Part shown: in pieces, positions 1 through 14,400 of the stretch
Numbering within the stretch: the first letter of the stretch is position 1
Layout of the letters: every line of letters begins with the position of its first letter
NCBI GenBank assembly: GCA_016801845.1
Contig: CM028919.1
Location: forward strand, 15,307,659 to 15,371,658
Direction: 5' to 3'
Origin: Polydactylus sextarius
Lineage: Eukaryota; Chordata; Actinopteri; Polynemidae
Length of the DNA stretch: 64,000 bases
The notes under the pieces: generated by a model
The model's input: the letters and a program-made list of their open reading frames with translations, nothing else
The model's database searches: none
Told to the model about the DNA's origin: nothing
Program-made: the position numbers and the translations under genes

Positions 1-654
1 TCTCGCCACTACAGGATCCGACCTGACGCTCAGACCAAGGCAGTGATGAAAAATCGGTCACGTTTCCTCCAGTTTCCCTGAGGAGGAAGAACGAGGTTAT
101 TTTAACTAGAATAACTGGTTTGATAGAAAACGAGGAAACGTGACTGAATAATAAAGTGTGTGACTGTCGTCTAGGAACCGTCAAGATTTACTGACTCAGG
201 AGTAATCAGATATATTGTTAAATCGTGAAGTAAAGTAAAACCTACGTCTTCTGGATTAAAACACATTTAACATTAAAAAAAGATTCACACAGTTTATTTT
301 TCCTCTTGGACATTTACATTTTTTAAATATCATGTGACACAACTGTTTGAGCTCATCCCACCAGGATTTCTAAACTTTCTAAAGAGGAAACCACCAAAAC
401 ATTTAATGAAACTCTTGGTTTCTCCTCTGACATCAGAGCATCAACTCAACTCCCTGAACGACATCGTCTGTCAGAGGCGATAACATTAGTATTGTAGGAG
501 GCTGATTGTGTCTTATCTGTCTGACATATGAGACATCTGACATCAATTCATCCAAAGTAAAGAAACATATTTTAAACGTAAACTGTCTAAGAATCATATT
601 TAACCAGAGTTGCTCCTTAGGTTTTTCTTCGTCCTTTGCATGTTCATATTTTTC

Positions 655-669
655 CCACTAGATGGCGTC
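655..669 (+). promoter_or_regulatory. CTCF-like motif
   Basis: The sequence CCACTAGATGGCGTC fits the vertebrate CTCF core closely (CCACYAG, then R or G, then TGGCG). It is a motif match only; occupancy is not shown by the sequence. Confidence 0.45.
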
Positions 670-1045
670 GTCTTTTAACATTTTACAGCCTGTTCATCTT
701 GTTGTATTAAAGGATTCACCTAATTCAGAGACTATGAGCAGCAACATATCGTTTCCCTGACTGGTCTCTTCAGGATCTATTTTAATATTATAACACGACA
801 TCGTTTCAGATCAAAACGGACTGAGTGAATGATTTTAATGTAGCAGAAAGTCTGACGTGTAAAAGTCTGGTATTTACGTCTGTTTCACAGACGGTGAAGA
901 CTTTAATTAACGAGACATCATCATCATGAAATGGGTCAGTCACAGCAGAGCGTTACTATTCATCCACCTGTTCACAACTTTCACTGAAATGACATTTTCA
1001 TGCAATCATGAACATGAATGTATGAACAAAGCTTTCAGAGATGAC

Positions 1046-1046
<1 letters not shown>

Positions 1047-1078
<32 letters not shown>
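1047..1078. repeat. (AC)16 microsatellite
   Basis: Uninterrupted AC dinucleotide tract of about 32 bases. Confidence 0.95.
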
Positions 1079-1080
<2 letters not shown>

Positions 1081-2947
1081 GAGGGCAGATAAAATGGGGC
1101 AGTATCAATAATGTATAAGTGACGGGATCTGTTGCAGAGCGAGTGTGTCTCCGTTCAGTCGTCTTTATTTAAACAACAAGTTAAGAGCTTCAGCTTGTGT
1201 GACCATTGTGAAACCAGTATCGGGGCCAGCATCCCGGTTTGACTCCTGAATTTAGGTCTCTAGTATCTGGGACATAAATCCATAATTAGCAGTTGTGTGT
1301 TACTTCTTCCCTCACTTTCCCTCAGGGCACAGTTGCCACATGAGGTAAACTACCTTCTTGGCTTTTTATGTTGCAACTCACTTGATCAGCAAAGTGTGTG
1401 ATGGTGTTGTAACAGAGCACACATGACTTAAGTTAAATAAAAAACACACACATCTCTGTGACATACCTGGATGGAGCCTGTATTTGGACAAAAGCGACTG
1501 TGTGTAGGAACACGATGTAGAACAGTTCCCCTGGTGCACAGCAAGGACACTGAAAAAGTAAAACTACAGGACAGCAAAGAACAGATTGGTGTGCAAAAAT
1601 AACCTGAGTAATACACAACATGTCAGTGAACGTAAAGGACAAGTTTCATCTTCACCTCCGAGTATCTACAAGACGATGCGCAGGAATAAAACACCTCTTA
1701 CTCAGTGATGAGTTCGTCAAATTCACTGTAATTTCACAGAAGTTACATTGATATTTATTGTTCCTGTGTGGATACAACTACTGACTAAGGACTTTAACAG
1801 ATGATGACTTATAATAAATTGAATTTGTAATAATAATAAAATAATTTTAGGTTAATAATGATATATCAGAATCCTCCTGGACATTACACATGCATCAGTA
1901 ACGTTGTGCTACGTTGTCAAACACTTCCTGCACTAAAATCAGGTCATGACGATTTCTTTCTTTGCTGTTCGAGTGTCGAGTCTGGACTGAAATGCTTATA
2001 CACGGTTCATCTATCAGTGAAGTGACTAACAGATAATTATATGCATCGTTGCATAACACACAAGTAACTCTTGTATCTGAAGAGGTTGTGTTCAACAAGG
2101 GATGTTTGACAGCTTGAACAATGAAAACGTTGGGATAATTTTTTCAGTTGATTTGTTGTCGGTCGGTCGTCTCCGTTGCACCGGGAGCTTCACAGACTTT
2201 TCCCAGCAGGACTTGCATCATGCTGATCTGTTTATTAACTCGACTGTATCTGTGGATTATCAGAGAACTGAGCACCGTTGACTCCACAGAGGTGTTTATG
2301 AGGCAGGTCACACAATCCACACAATATTGAGAAATCTGGATCCATGACTTGTTATTGAATCTAAACATTTAACATCAACACCAGCTTGTCTCAGAGTCTC
2401 TCTCTGGACATCCTGTTGAAATCATCATGACCATTAAGGAAGAGACGATAACTCTGTTTGTTTCCTCAGTTCACAGTTTTGGATTTGAATTTAAAGTCGC
2501 TCGAAACACAAACAAAACAACGTTTCTGGTTGATTTTCATGTGTGATTTGACTTCTAATATCAAAGTGAACTGCTGCTTTAACATTATGTAACAAGTAAC
2601 AACAATGTAAAATAAAGTGATATGTTTCCATGGACACTGGTTAAAGATTAAAATTAGAAACGTAAAAATAAAAAGCTGCAGATTCCAGAGATGAAAATCA
2701 GGATGGTAACGGTATTCAGTCGCTCGTTCAGACTGTGGAGGTCATTTAGTTTCAGTGTGAAACCTTCAGACCATCAGCCTCATACGTAGAGAAGTAGGTT
2801 GATTAATCCTCTTTGTTTTTAGAGACTAATTATTTTCAGGTGATGAAATCTAGAAAATAAAAAATTCGATATAATACTCAAAATTAAATATATTTAAACG
2901 TCTTCTGTTGAAACCTTTCAGTTTGAACCTGAACACATTGAAGATGT

Positions 2948-2980
2948 GATTGATTAATTGATTAATTGATTGATTGGTTG

Positions 2981-3025
<45 letters not shown>
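2948..3025. repeat. GATT tetranucleotide repeat
   Basis: Tandem GATT units, imperfect in the left half (GATTAATT variants) and pure in the right half. Confidence 0.9.
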
Positions 3026-3105
3026 GAAGGAGCAAGAGTGAAGGTTTTCAGGTTGGAGATTCAACCTGAAACTTCTCCAGGTCTCTGACTCTTTGTGGTA
3101 ATAAT

Positions 3106-3257
3106 ATCTATATGGTATATAGATATGATCTATATACCATATAGATAATATCTATATACCATATAGATATATCTATATACCATATAGATAATATCTATAT
3201 ACCATATAGATATGATCTATATACCATATAGATATGATCTATATACCATATAGATAT
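3106..3257. repeat. Array of AT-rich palindromes, about 21-22 bp period
   Basis: Seven or so tandem copies of a 19-base imperfect palindrome with arms ATCTATAT and ATATAGAT around a 3-base centre, joined by 2-3 base spacers. The first copy (3106-3124) has the centre GGT, while all later copies have ACC, so the first copy is the reverse complement of the rest. Such arrays can extrude as cruciforms. Confidence 0.9.
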
Positions 3258-5486
3258 TACGTTCGGTATCTGTTCGTTTGGTTTCAGTCTCGTCCTCTAA
3301 CCAGCAGCAGCTCTTCTTCAGCTGTGTCACTAAAACACTTCAAAGTGACGAGAACAGCCGCGCGTCTTCAGGAGTTTGACCACAAACATCTTCTTTTCTT
3401 CTTTTCTCATCATGATGAAGCTGTGAAGGTTCACGTCTCTTCTTGTTTCTTTTCAACTGGAAACTACAACTAAAAGTTTCACAGTGTGTCAGTGTCTTCT
3501 CTTTTCATCTGCAGCGACAGGTTAGCTTAGCGCCACGAGCTCACCTGTCAACACGACTGACACCATGTGACGTCATCTACCCAGAAAAATAAATAATGGC
3601 TGCCTCCATAGATGAAACTGTCTTATACTTTGTGGATTTTATAATAAAGATGTTTCATGTGTTTCTATGTTTGTTTGTAGGAGACAACATGTCTGACCAG
3701 TCGATCAACAACCATCAAATCACTGATGGTTGAAATGAATTTCAATGAAATGAATTTCAACCAATTTCAACCATCTCAGTTAAAAGTTGTCATTGTAGTT
3801 GAAGGAAGATTTACGTTGTTACAGTTGATGACCACCTTCTTATATAAATAATATAAATAACAATTAAGGAAAAATGATTGTTCGATGGTGAAACCATGAG
3901 GCTCAGCAGTTTCTTCATCTCATCATCAACTCCAACAGACAACTCATCGAAGCGTTTATTATTTTACTCAGTGTTCAGTGACTAAAACTTCTTTTTTCAT
4001 CTTCAGCTTCACATTAAACTTCTTGAAAAGGTTTTAAATTCTGATGAGTCGGTCCAACTCACACTTCAACATGAAAAACAGGAGACAAAAGCATAAAAAA
4101 TATTTAATTTACTGCGGTCAAGTGTTCTTCAAATGCTCTACAGTAAGTATTTGTTTGAAACAGCAAACTTAATTTATACTGAGTATCAGGCTGCAAGTAG
4201 CTTATTGAGAATATTACTAACAATAGCACTTTTATCACATTTTACGGTTGTTAAAGTCTTAATATTCAGGAAACCGATTGACGCACTCGGCCAATCACAC
4301 AACAGAAGTACAACTAATGAGTTCCTTCTAATATTATAATACATATAGAGATATATCTCATCTGAATACCAAAATATGATACACAACTCAAACATTCACA
4401 AAACATAACAATCATCATTTTATCTTATGTATCAGTTTAGACGATTATGAAATCAGACGTCTAATTTATAAAAGATACAAATCTGAAACTAGTTCAACTA
4501 CATTTCAAGACCATAGAAATGAGATAAATGTACAAAAGAAAAGAAAATCTCAATGAAAACGTGGCACTTAAACATCCTCTGCTACATTCATGACTCAGTT
4601 CACTGGCAGTACCGCATCAACCAAAGATTTCATTTATCAACCACATGTTATTTGTCTGGTTTAAAGAAGTAGTTTGATATTGAGGTGAGAGGATCGATAC
4701 CAATCTGATGTCTGAATGTGAAGTTGTCGCAGCCGAGCAGAACAACTGCAAGAAGAGAGAACGACTAAAAAAAGTAACAAAGTCCACATGTTAGAGCCTC
4801 CAGAGCTTTTAAACCCTCTGACGCATTTCACACAAACACCAAGTTTGGGTTTAATGAGGTACATGAAGTTGATTGTGTTACCTCAGGCTAACAGGCTAAC
4901 AGGCTAACTTTTCCTTGTCCAGTATCTATGCTAAGCTAACGCTACTAGCTTAACTTTGTATTTACGTGACAGATATGAGAATGATATCAGTCTTTTCATT
5001 TCCCACAATGTCAAACTTTTCTTTTAAACCTTCATCTCTTTCTATTCCTGATAAAGAACAAAACACACAATGTGTAACACAAAACACATTTTCTTAAAAT
5101 ATTGTCAAACTGAAGTGTTTCATATTCATACAAACTAAATTCACCGTTTACGTTTCAACAAACTGCCTCAGCTTGTTACATCAGCTACATATATTTATAT
5201 TCTTTGTTCAAATAAATCTATCAGGATGATATTTATCCATAAAAGTACATACACAGACAATCTGAGTCTCATGAGAAGAAAGTCTATTTATCCTAAAAGT
5301 TTATGTTAGAAATATATGTCTGTAACTCTGTCAGCTAACATCTGAAGGATTTAAATTATCATGTAAAATCTATGAAGTTATAGATTGAAAATGACTTGTT
5401 AGACCACACGATAACTTTTTCTTTATATATCATCATATACAGCACAAATCCTTATAAACTTGGAGATATAGTACAAGTGGCATCAT

Positions 5487-8400
5487 TCACAGAGTGGAGG
5501 AGCTTTGCTTGTAGTCTTTGAGGATGACGGAGGCGTACGTCACGTTTGGAGGAGAACACAAAATCGACTCAGACACCGGTGAGTTGGGGAAGGGGCTCAC
5601 CGGAGGAGCGGCGCAATCTCGAAAAGGGGAGGGAGGCATCAGAGCCACAGAGTCCCCCACCGCTAGTTTGATCTCAACCAGGTCCTCCTCGTCGTGAATC
5701 TGAGCGTTGTTGTACATGTAGCCGGTGAGGAGGCCGAACTGCTCGTTCTCCATCTCGTCCTCCTCCAAAGGGGAGGAAGGTTCCTCGTCGAACGGGTCGA
5801 GATGCACGGGCAGGACCGGGTCCTGCTGGATGAGGTGGGCCTGGTGGTACACGGGCATGCCGCCGCTCACGGCCTCGGGCATGCTGATCAAATCATTGAG
5901 CTCAGGGATGTCGCTGCTGAACTTGCTCACCACCACCTCCTCCTGTAGGTGGTCCATGATCACGCGTTGGGGGATTATACTGTTTTCCTGCAGATGCTCG
6001 GGGGTGTAGAGCTCCACCTGCTCAACCACATCTTTTATCGGCCCACAAGCGGGCATTTGGCCGTGGGCCATCATGGGGGGAGTCGCAGGGGGGTTGTATC
6101 TGACCGGATCACTCTCGTCCTCCTCAGCCACATTGTACAAAGTCTTAGTGCTGAGGTCTGAGAACTCCAGTGCTGTGTTTTGGTAGGTATTAGTTAAGGG
6201 TTTGATGACAGCCATCTGATTGGAACCTGCTTCCTGTCTCTTCACATGCACTGACAGTCTGTGCCACATGTGATCCCCTTTTGGAGGATGTCTTGCACCT
6301 GGTTCAGACCATGACACAGACTTTCCATTAGAACTATGAACAAAATAAAGACGACTGTTACTTCACAGGAACCCAGAAAAGTGGAGACAAAAACAGCATT
6401 TCTGGTTCATGTAAAAAAAAAAAAAAAAAACTAATTCTATTTTAAATATATTTTATATTGTAAGTAATATTTCAGGGTGTCTGCAGGTTTAAAAATATTG
6501 CATCCAGGCCTTAGAGAATATTAAAACCCTTATACTTAATTTACAAAAGTCTTGGACATTTTCTCTTGTCTGTCGTGATTGTATTGTATGAGGGGTAATA
6601 ATGTCGGGCATGAAGAAACAAAATAGTATTTTAAAGAATAAAGTTGAGACCAAAGTTTTAAATGTTTGAGAACTTTGAGAACAAACTTTTGAGGATAAAT
6701 GGGATTAAAGCAGCTGACGTCAGTGGAGATGGAGATTTATCGTGCGGTGAAACAGAGTCTGATGTCACATGGTTCATATGAAATAAGTCTTAGACTTCCT
6801 CCTTTGTCTGATGACGTTTGCGCCACAGCTTCTTTTACTTCTCATTCAAACCAAATCTTCTCCGGTTAAAATGTGAATGTTATAATCCTAAAATTTCCTT
6901 TGTCCTTGAGATGAAGGTGGACAGATCGAACTTGAGGACCTGAAACCACAAGGTCGTGAAACCTTTCTGATGACAACTTCAACAACGTCTTCAAGAAACA
7001 GAACAGTCCAGTTGGCTTCTTGTAGCAGAGATTAACACGATCTCTCTGTAATATTTTCAGACTTTGAAGAGTTTGTGTCATAATGTGTTCAGCCTTTTTT
7101 CAAAATGTAAAAAACAAAATCTTCCTTTGTCTTTTCTTCTTCATACTTCATCGTCAGCCTCACACAGGAAGCTGATTAATATATTAATATTTTTATTGCA
7201 CCATATATTATTGTTGTTGTTGTTGTTGTCATTATCATTAAGTGTTTGACAAGATTTAAGTGAACTTGATGTAATTATCTATTCAAACCTGCTAATCCAC
7301 ATGCAGGTTTCACTGATGTAATTAATGATTTAATTACAGTTTTGTTTTCTTTGAATCTTTAACACTTCAGGCCCTTGAACCAGTGTCAGGTTCTTAATTT
7401 AATCTGGATCTGGTGAAACCTGCAGAGACCCTGTGTTCTGACGTCCCTTAGCACGCAGAGATGCTTGTTTTAATTTTACCCAACAGATCAAAGGTTAAAG
7501 TGGTTGTGTGAATTGAGTACTGACCTATATCTGTCACACTTTACAACAGGTGGACCTATGACAGTGAATACAGTAAGACATCAGGTTCCCTTAGCGAGGG
7601 AATGACAGTAAAACCAGCATCCCTGAGGTGCCTCAGGAGCAGGAAGCTCAGACTCAATTAACGAACCTACCTGCCGTTTCCCGCGTTCTTCTTCCTCTTG
7701 AACATGTTGAGGAGGCTGTTGCTCCGACAGGCAATTTTTCCGTCACCGACGTGCATGCGCACAGCATCGGAGGTGGTGAACGCACTGCGCACATTTCTCT
7801 CCGGTTTGGCGATGATGATGTACATCTTTGGTGTGAACATACAACCCAAAGCTACAGTCACACTGAGACTCACGGAGAAGGACGTCGTGATGATCTTGTA
7901 GTTGCTGCCAAAGTAGATTGGCACGAAGGCCAGCCAGATGATACACGTGGTGTACATGGTGAAGGCAATGTATTTGGCTTCGTTGAAATTGGCGGGAACG
8001 TTGCGGGTCTTGAACGCGTAATAGGTGCAGCTCATGATGAGTAAACCATTGTAGCCCAAAGGGGCGACAACACCGAGGTTGCTGGTGTTGCAGATCAGGA
8101 AGACTTCTCTGATGCTGGGGTAAGATTTGATGGGTTCAGGTGGCTCCATGATGATGAGAGTTACCTCCAACGTGAGCTGGACGCTGATCAGGATGGAGGC
8201 GATGACCACTTGGGCCCAGGCGCTCATGAACCTTGGTTTCCTGGTGCAAATCTTCTTCTTGCTTCCCGCCAGAATGCGGGCAATGCGGTTGGTTTTAGTC
8301 ACCAGAGCAGAGTAGCACATGGCGGCCGAGAGTCCGACGAGAAGCCGCTGGAGGTAACAGGAGGCCACGGTGGGACGGGCGATGAGGGTGAAAGGACACA

Positions 8401-11400
8401 GGTAGCCCAGGAAGATGCCCGCTAGGATGATGTAGCAGAGCTCCCGGCTGGAGGATTTGACCACAGGCGTGTCGCGGTACAACACGAAGACAAAGGCGAC
8501 AAATGATGTGACAAGGATGCCCAAACAGGAGAAGACCACCTGGATGATGGACTCTGGGTTGCTCCACTCCAGGTAGCGCAGAGGGATCTGTTCACAGCCT
8601 GGAAATAGAAAAAGAAAAAACATGTGAATAGATACAAATATACACATCAATAATTCATATTTGTAGAGCAAGATTTTTTAACATAAAAGAGCAAACTGTC
8701 TCAAATCAAACATGATTTTACACAGAAAAAAAGAGATTTTATGAATATTCAAGGTTTTGTTATAAAGATACCGTCGTCAAAGTTAATCAAATACATTTTA
8801 GCCTGAGAAAATACAGTAAATCCCAAAGTAGGTTTTTAGCTCAACTATAAATAAACCCCTTTCTACTGAGCCATGGCCAGGCTGGGATGCAGCCAGTGGA
8901 GGAGGGGGCTAATGCAGCAGGACCCAGTAAATCACTGCATTTTTCATGGATCCAAATAAAATCTCTTCTCTGCTTCATGTTGAGGACACACTGGAAAGAT
9001 CTAATCAATGTTGCCTCATTAATTTACTGAGGGTGGGATGAGGATTAGGTGTAGAAAGGTGAAGCGCAGATAAATTCATTTCATTGCTGTGCACCACATT
9101 TTATCGTTTCTGTCCGTATCTGAGGGTTGTGCCTTAAAAAAAACAAGACCCAGTGTGGAGGCAGGACGGTCCTATTAAGAAAGTGTCTTGTCTTTGAACA
9201 GAAGGCCTCTGAAACTGGGCCAGGGGAGCGGTAAGTGAAGTAGGGCTGCTGTTGGATAAAATGGTGAAGATGATGAATGACTCTCAGGTGTCATGGGAAA
9301 CCAATGGAAAATAGGACAGAACAGGTTTATGGAATAGCTGCAAAAATCTTAGGACAAACTGTGCAGAGTTCAGGCGGATGGAGAAACTTTTTACAGACTC
9401 AAAGAAGAAGAAAAATCTGTGAAATCACCGCTCGTTCAACAGGAACTCAGCCTGTCGACACTAAATTAACCTGAACTCATCTTCTCTTCTAGTTGATTCA
9501 TTGATTCATTTATTCACTTTGAAAGTTCTTATATAAGAGACTGAAACTATTGTCAATTAGTTTTAATAACAACTGGAAACTGGATCTGCTGTGACACAAG
9601 TTTTACTGATTAACTTGTTTAAAACAAACCAAAGGCAAGAACATGTACTTCTGTCTTAGTTATGGATTATTTCCATAAATGATCTGGATTTGACCAAACA
9701 GATACATTAGACCTTCAAACTTTATACTAAACTCAAACAGTCAAATACCTGATAGTTTTATATTTAACAGGAAGATGTGTCTTAAATGGTGTTAATCGCA
9801 CATCTCATGGCAATGAAACAAATAAGTGTCACAGTTCAGTCGTCTTGTTTCCATCGTCTCTGCTTCACTTTACGTGTCGGCCGCTCGCTCCTCATCAGAC
9901 AACGCAGCTCACCTGTAACACACCTGCTCCTCTTCACCCGGCCCAGCACACATTCACCAGCTCCGCCCTTTCACCACTTTGTTCTTTGTCATGTGATGCT
10001 GCTTTCACATCAGCAGCGGTACGCCACTTTGTTCAACACGGCCAACTGTGGTTGCTGCTGACGCCGAGGGTCGTCTGCTGATAATAGGCCGGGTTTTCAA
10101 AAACACATCACGTCTGCAGCCAATGTTTTGGTGTGTGGTGATTTCTTCCCGGATAATCGAATAAAGAGGTGATGTGCTGCCAGATGACTTTCTTCCTCCT
10201 GTTATCTCTATACCAACGTAGGGACCAGTTGCACAGCTGAACTCACTGACTCACTCACGGTAATATTAGCCACTCACCCACTCATGTGTAGTTGTCACGT
10301 CATGCGTTTCGCAGTCAAAGAACCGAACCAAGTTGAACTTTGACTGCGGCAGCATGGCCGAGGCGTGGTTATGGGCATGGAAACACACTGCTCCGCGCCA
10401 GCGGCAACCTGCTCTGGCGCTGGGGAAACAATTGAAACCAAAGGGGTTCGACGCTACCACATGTGATCTGCCTTGAGACTTTCCAGCATTTTTCTGTCTG
10501 ACTTCTTGCTACCGACCTTCCTGGCTCTGATTCTCCTTCCTGGTAAATCACTTCGCCTTCAGTTCCTGACCTGAGTCCTGTTAGTGTTTCACCACAGCAG
10601 AGGATCTGTTCACAGAGTCTGTGTGTTGTTTATCTGCCTGTGATTTCCTCAATAAACCAGTGAACTCATCACTGATTCTGAGCATATTTAACAAAAATAT
10701 CAAAACCCTGTTTCAGCTGTGGTGAGATGAAGACAATGAAGCAATGAGCAGATTGTCGAGTAAAAAAACAAACCCACCTTCCAGCTCCTCGTCAGGCCAC
10801 CAGCCCAGCTCACAGGCTTTACATGTGAACTCATCCTGGACGTACTCGTTGTCTTTGCAGGCCGTACAAATCCAACAGCAGCTCACTTCTCCTTTCCTGA
10901 TCACCTGGTCAACAAAAACACATAGAGAAACGTAAAGATACTTTCCTGCATGTACTGATCTCTGATCCTGAGACCATTGATCCAAAACATTAACAGCTGT
11001 AACTGATTTACTGGAAGTTGTGAAAACATGTTTCTAAAAAGTTATTAAGATTATTATTTATCCAAAACTTTTAAAGAGATTTCCAACATTTAAACCTCAA
11101 TAATTTCTAAAAATAAATGATAAAACCCAGTGGGATGTTTCTTATGTTGTTATGATCAGTATGTAATGGATGTGTTCTTTGCCTTGATCTCTCCTTTGGA
11201 GCAGGGTTCACTGCAGACGGAGCGGACCATGTCACTGCGGTTCATCTGCAGCATGTCGTCGTCGAGGCTCAGGACGCCTTCGTGCCACGAACCCGTGTTG
11301 ATGTAGTCGTAAACTCCCGGCTCCACGCGCTGGAAGTTCATGATCTCATACCTGACGACGAGAACAGGAGGAAAAACGAGTCGACGAGGTTTCACCAGGT

Positions 11401-14400
11401 TTCACTAAATCAGTTCTTGAACTTTGCTGCCACTCAGAACAGAAAGGGAACATTTAATCAACAGGTTCACAATAACATGCTAGTGACTCAGGTGGCATTC
11501 ATCTCATTTGCTCTGTTGTTTACAACAATAAAAAAAAACAACTAAAAACTCCCAACAGGAATTTTAGGAACATTTACTCCACATTCACCTGACAGATGAA
11601 AGAGCTAAGAGATAGAAAGATCTGTTGGTCCTGGTCTTGTACAGAGACCATGATACTTTAATCACTGACAGAGTCAATGATGACCGCAGGTCACATGACG
11701 CAAGTTGAATTCAGCAATGATTCATCAATAAACAATATTTAAAGAAGAACAAGAGTGAAGTATTTTACCTCCCGGGTGAGTCCCCGTTCTCATCGAACCA
11801 TATGTCCTCTCCAGAAACACCCGTGAAGGTCGTCTTCAGCAGGAAGTCCAGTAAGTGGCTGCCATCAACCGGCATCATGTTCTCACACAGACCCACGTGT
11901 CCAGGACACAGGTGAGTGTGCATGTCATGCAGCCCGTGGGCCATGGCATAGATGGCGTTGATGACGAAGCCCATCTTACTGTCTTGAACGTAGTTGTCTT
12001 CCAGATTTTCATAACCTGTTCACACATGAGACAACAGTTAGGATTCATCTCCAAGACACGTTGTTGTTTTAAGGAAAAGCCTTACAGGAGGAGCCTCATT
12101 GCTGCAAGCAGTAGCGTGTTATATGTATCAGGTCGTCTCTAAGTTCCTGGTGCATCGTAACGGAGTCTAGCGTGATGTTTTTTATTACAAAGGAGTGATA
12201 GGGTGCTCACAGCCAAGACTATCCATTCCTGCATTCATGAGTCAGGCTTCAATTAGAGTTGGTCTAAAAGTGCAACGCAATCGTGTCTCCACAAGATAAA
12301 TAAACAACCATTCATGTGTTTTTTTGGTCGGTCTTCTTTCTGTCATGTTGTTGCTTTTTCCTCAGACAAACACGGTGAGCAAAAGACAAAAAAAAAGGTT
12401 CACGTTTGGACACAAACGATGCGTGATGTTTCATACACACCCTATCAGTTCAGTGTAATTCAAGCTAGAAGCAGAGATGTGTCACCATGCATTCAGCTCA
12501 ACATCATCTTTTTTATTTTTCTTTCAGCTGGAGCACTGTCGTCTCTGATCAAACCTTTCTCACTTTAATTCAAGAGTAAATTCCCAGATTAACTTGAATC
12601 AGAGTTTTAATCTGTTGTTGATGAATCGTTCTCTACGATATCTGAACAAATATTGTAAATATTATATACAAATTACATCATCAGATAAAAGGTGTTTGCT
12701 GCTCTGCATGTTATCAACTGTTTTACACAAATTCAATATTTTAGAAAAATCATGTTTTAATACAAACTGTCTGTAACCAAACAGGAACTGGTCTGTTTCA
12801 AGTTGATGTTTAACTTATAGTATATTAATATTAGTTAATTGTGGTTAATTTCTCATTTCTCAAATCTGATCTTTTCTTGTTTTCAATTCATTCTGTTGTT
12901 GGTGGTAAAATGTTTTACTAAACAGTGATTTTTATTTGATTTAAACATCTTTTTCTTTTAAATATTAAAATAACTAGTGTGACTATTTGCTGCGACAGCA
13001 GAGACCAGATTCATGTCCTGACAACGTCTGACTGCTTCTTCACAAGCATCAATCACTGTTGTGATAAATCATTTGAGCTAATGAGCGTTGAAATAAACTG
13101 CCTGTGCAAACAAACGCGTAAACAGTGGGTAGCAGCTGGGTGAGCGTCCGATGGGAGCTGCTGGTGATGACCTAGTTTAACGTTTGTCGCTCGCTTCACT
13201 CGTCTGAGCTTCAGTCATGATGCAGTGATGAAGTCAGCATGCAAGCAGACGACCTACTGTACGTCGGGACTAGTCGGCCGCACCACAACTCAACCCTCTG
13301 TGAGTTAAATGAAATCAACTGTTCTCAAAGACTGAAATGGACTAGAAAACATTTTCACTGTGTCTGTGGCTACATGCAACTTAAGCCGGATCAGCCAGTT
13401 ACCATCTCACTCAAATGTTATTGGGCTGTTTTATACGACGATCTTAAGGCCAGAAGATGAGAGCAGATAAGAACCAATTGTTGGGCTCTCGCTGCAGAGT
13501 AACACAAAAATAAATAAATACAAACATCCCAATAGCTTCATATATTAGAGGTCAACTGAGATTAAAAGCACTTTTTAAAGATAAACAGTCATTAAGTATA
13601 AAAAGGTGACTTTAATAAATACGTAATCAAACCTTAATGTCAGTCAACCTCTATGTATATTGACAAAGTGAGGAGCGTTATGATCCATTCAGAAGGATTC
13701 ACTCACCGTCTTGAAGTTCTACACCAAAAAAATAAATAAAAATAAATAATGAACAAAAATAAATAAAACAATAGAACAGGACAGCAGACAGTAACTCCAT
13801 CTCCACTTATGAGACAAAATAAATAATCTGATAATTAATGTTATTAAAGATGAGATGCTTCGTAGAAATCAATAAAAGTTTGAGGTGTTTGAATAATAAA
13901 GATGCTCTGTTCGCAGTTTAAACACAAATAAAGTAAAAATGCTGCAAAGGAATAAAGATTAAGTCAGGAGCAGAAAGGAAAGTGCAACAGAAACAGAAAA
14001 TAATGGTTTCTGGGTTGTTTTTTTTCATGCATCGTTTTATATTTACGTTTATCAATTTACAAACAGAATTAGAGTAAAATCATCTCAAAATGTTTAATGT
14101 TTAATGACAGAAGAGTGGAAACATCTTTAATATCAATGTAACTTCAGATTGAAAACGTAAATATATGTGTAAATATATAGGCTCGTAACGTAAAAAAAAG
14201 AAACATATATGAGCGATGTGTATAAAACAAAATGTTCCAGAAACATGCTTATTGAGCATTATTTCCACAAACCAAGAACAGAAAATAAAGCATCTATTTT
14301 GTTCCTTTGTAAAAGAAAAGTTGAATTTACCTAGTTCATCATCCTCTGTAAAGCCGAGTGTCACAGAAACGAACAATATGAAAAAGTGTGTTATTGACTT

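Larger units (their letters stand above)
1..5486. other. No gene seen; region 3' of grm1
   Basis: No coding exon with splice signals or recognisable protein similarity was found on either strand. Part of it must be the grm1 3' untranslated region, because grm1 ends at 5487 on the minus strand, but I could not pick a convincing polyadenylation signal. The stretch contains the CA, GATT and palindromic repeats listed separately, a small hairpin at 3709-3732 (9-bp stem, 6-base loop), and a CTCF-like motif at 655-669. A minus-strand 67-codon frame at 4661-4864 contains a hydrophobic run but has no other support. Confidence 0.6.

Noticed and set aside
4661..4864. 67-codon minus-strand frame with a signal-peptide-like stretch.
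   Set aside because: The hydrophobic run is the only feature; no splice signals, conserved motif or promoter nearby.
5694..6161. Several plus-strand open frames of 70-94 codons.
   Set aside because: They are antisense shadows of the grm1 C-terminal exon and have no independent support.
7628..8044. 138-codon plus-strand open frame.
   Set aside because: Antisense to the grm1 seven-helix exon; no family similarity.
11857..11890. Apparent loss of the glutamate-binding lysine of mGluR1: the family motif MKPIDG reads MMPVDG here.
   Set aside because: Counting residues from the start with a constant +3 offset puts the ligand lysine (human K409) at position 412, in the segment DSKMGF, where it is present. 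The lysine changed to Met at about 446 is a different residue.
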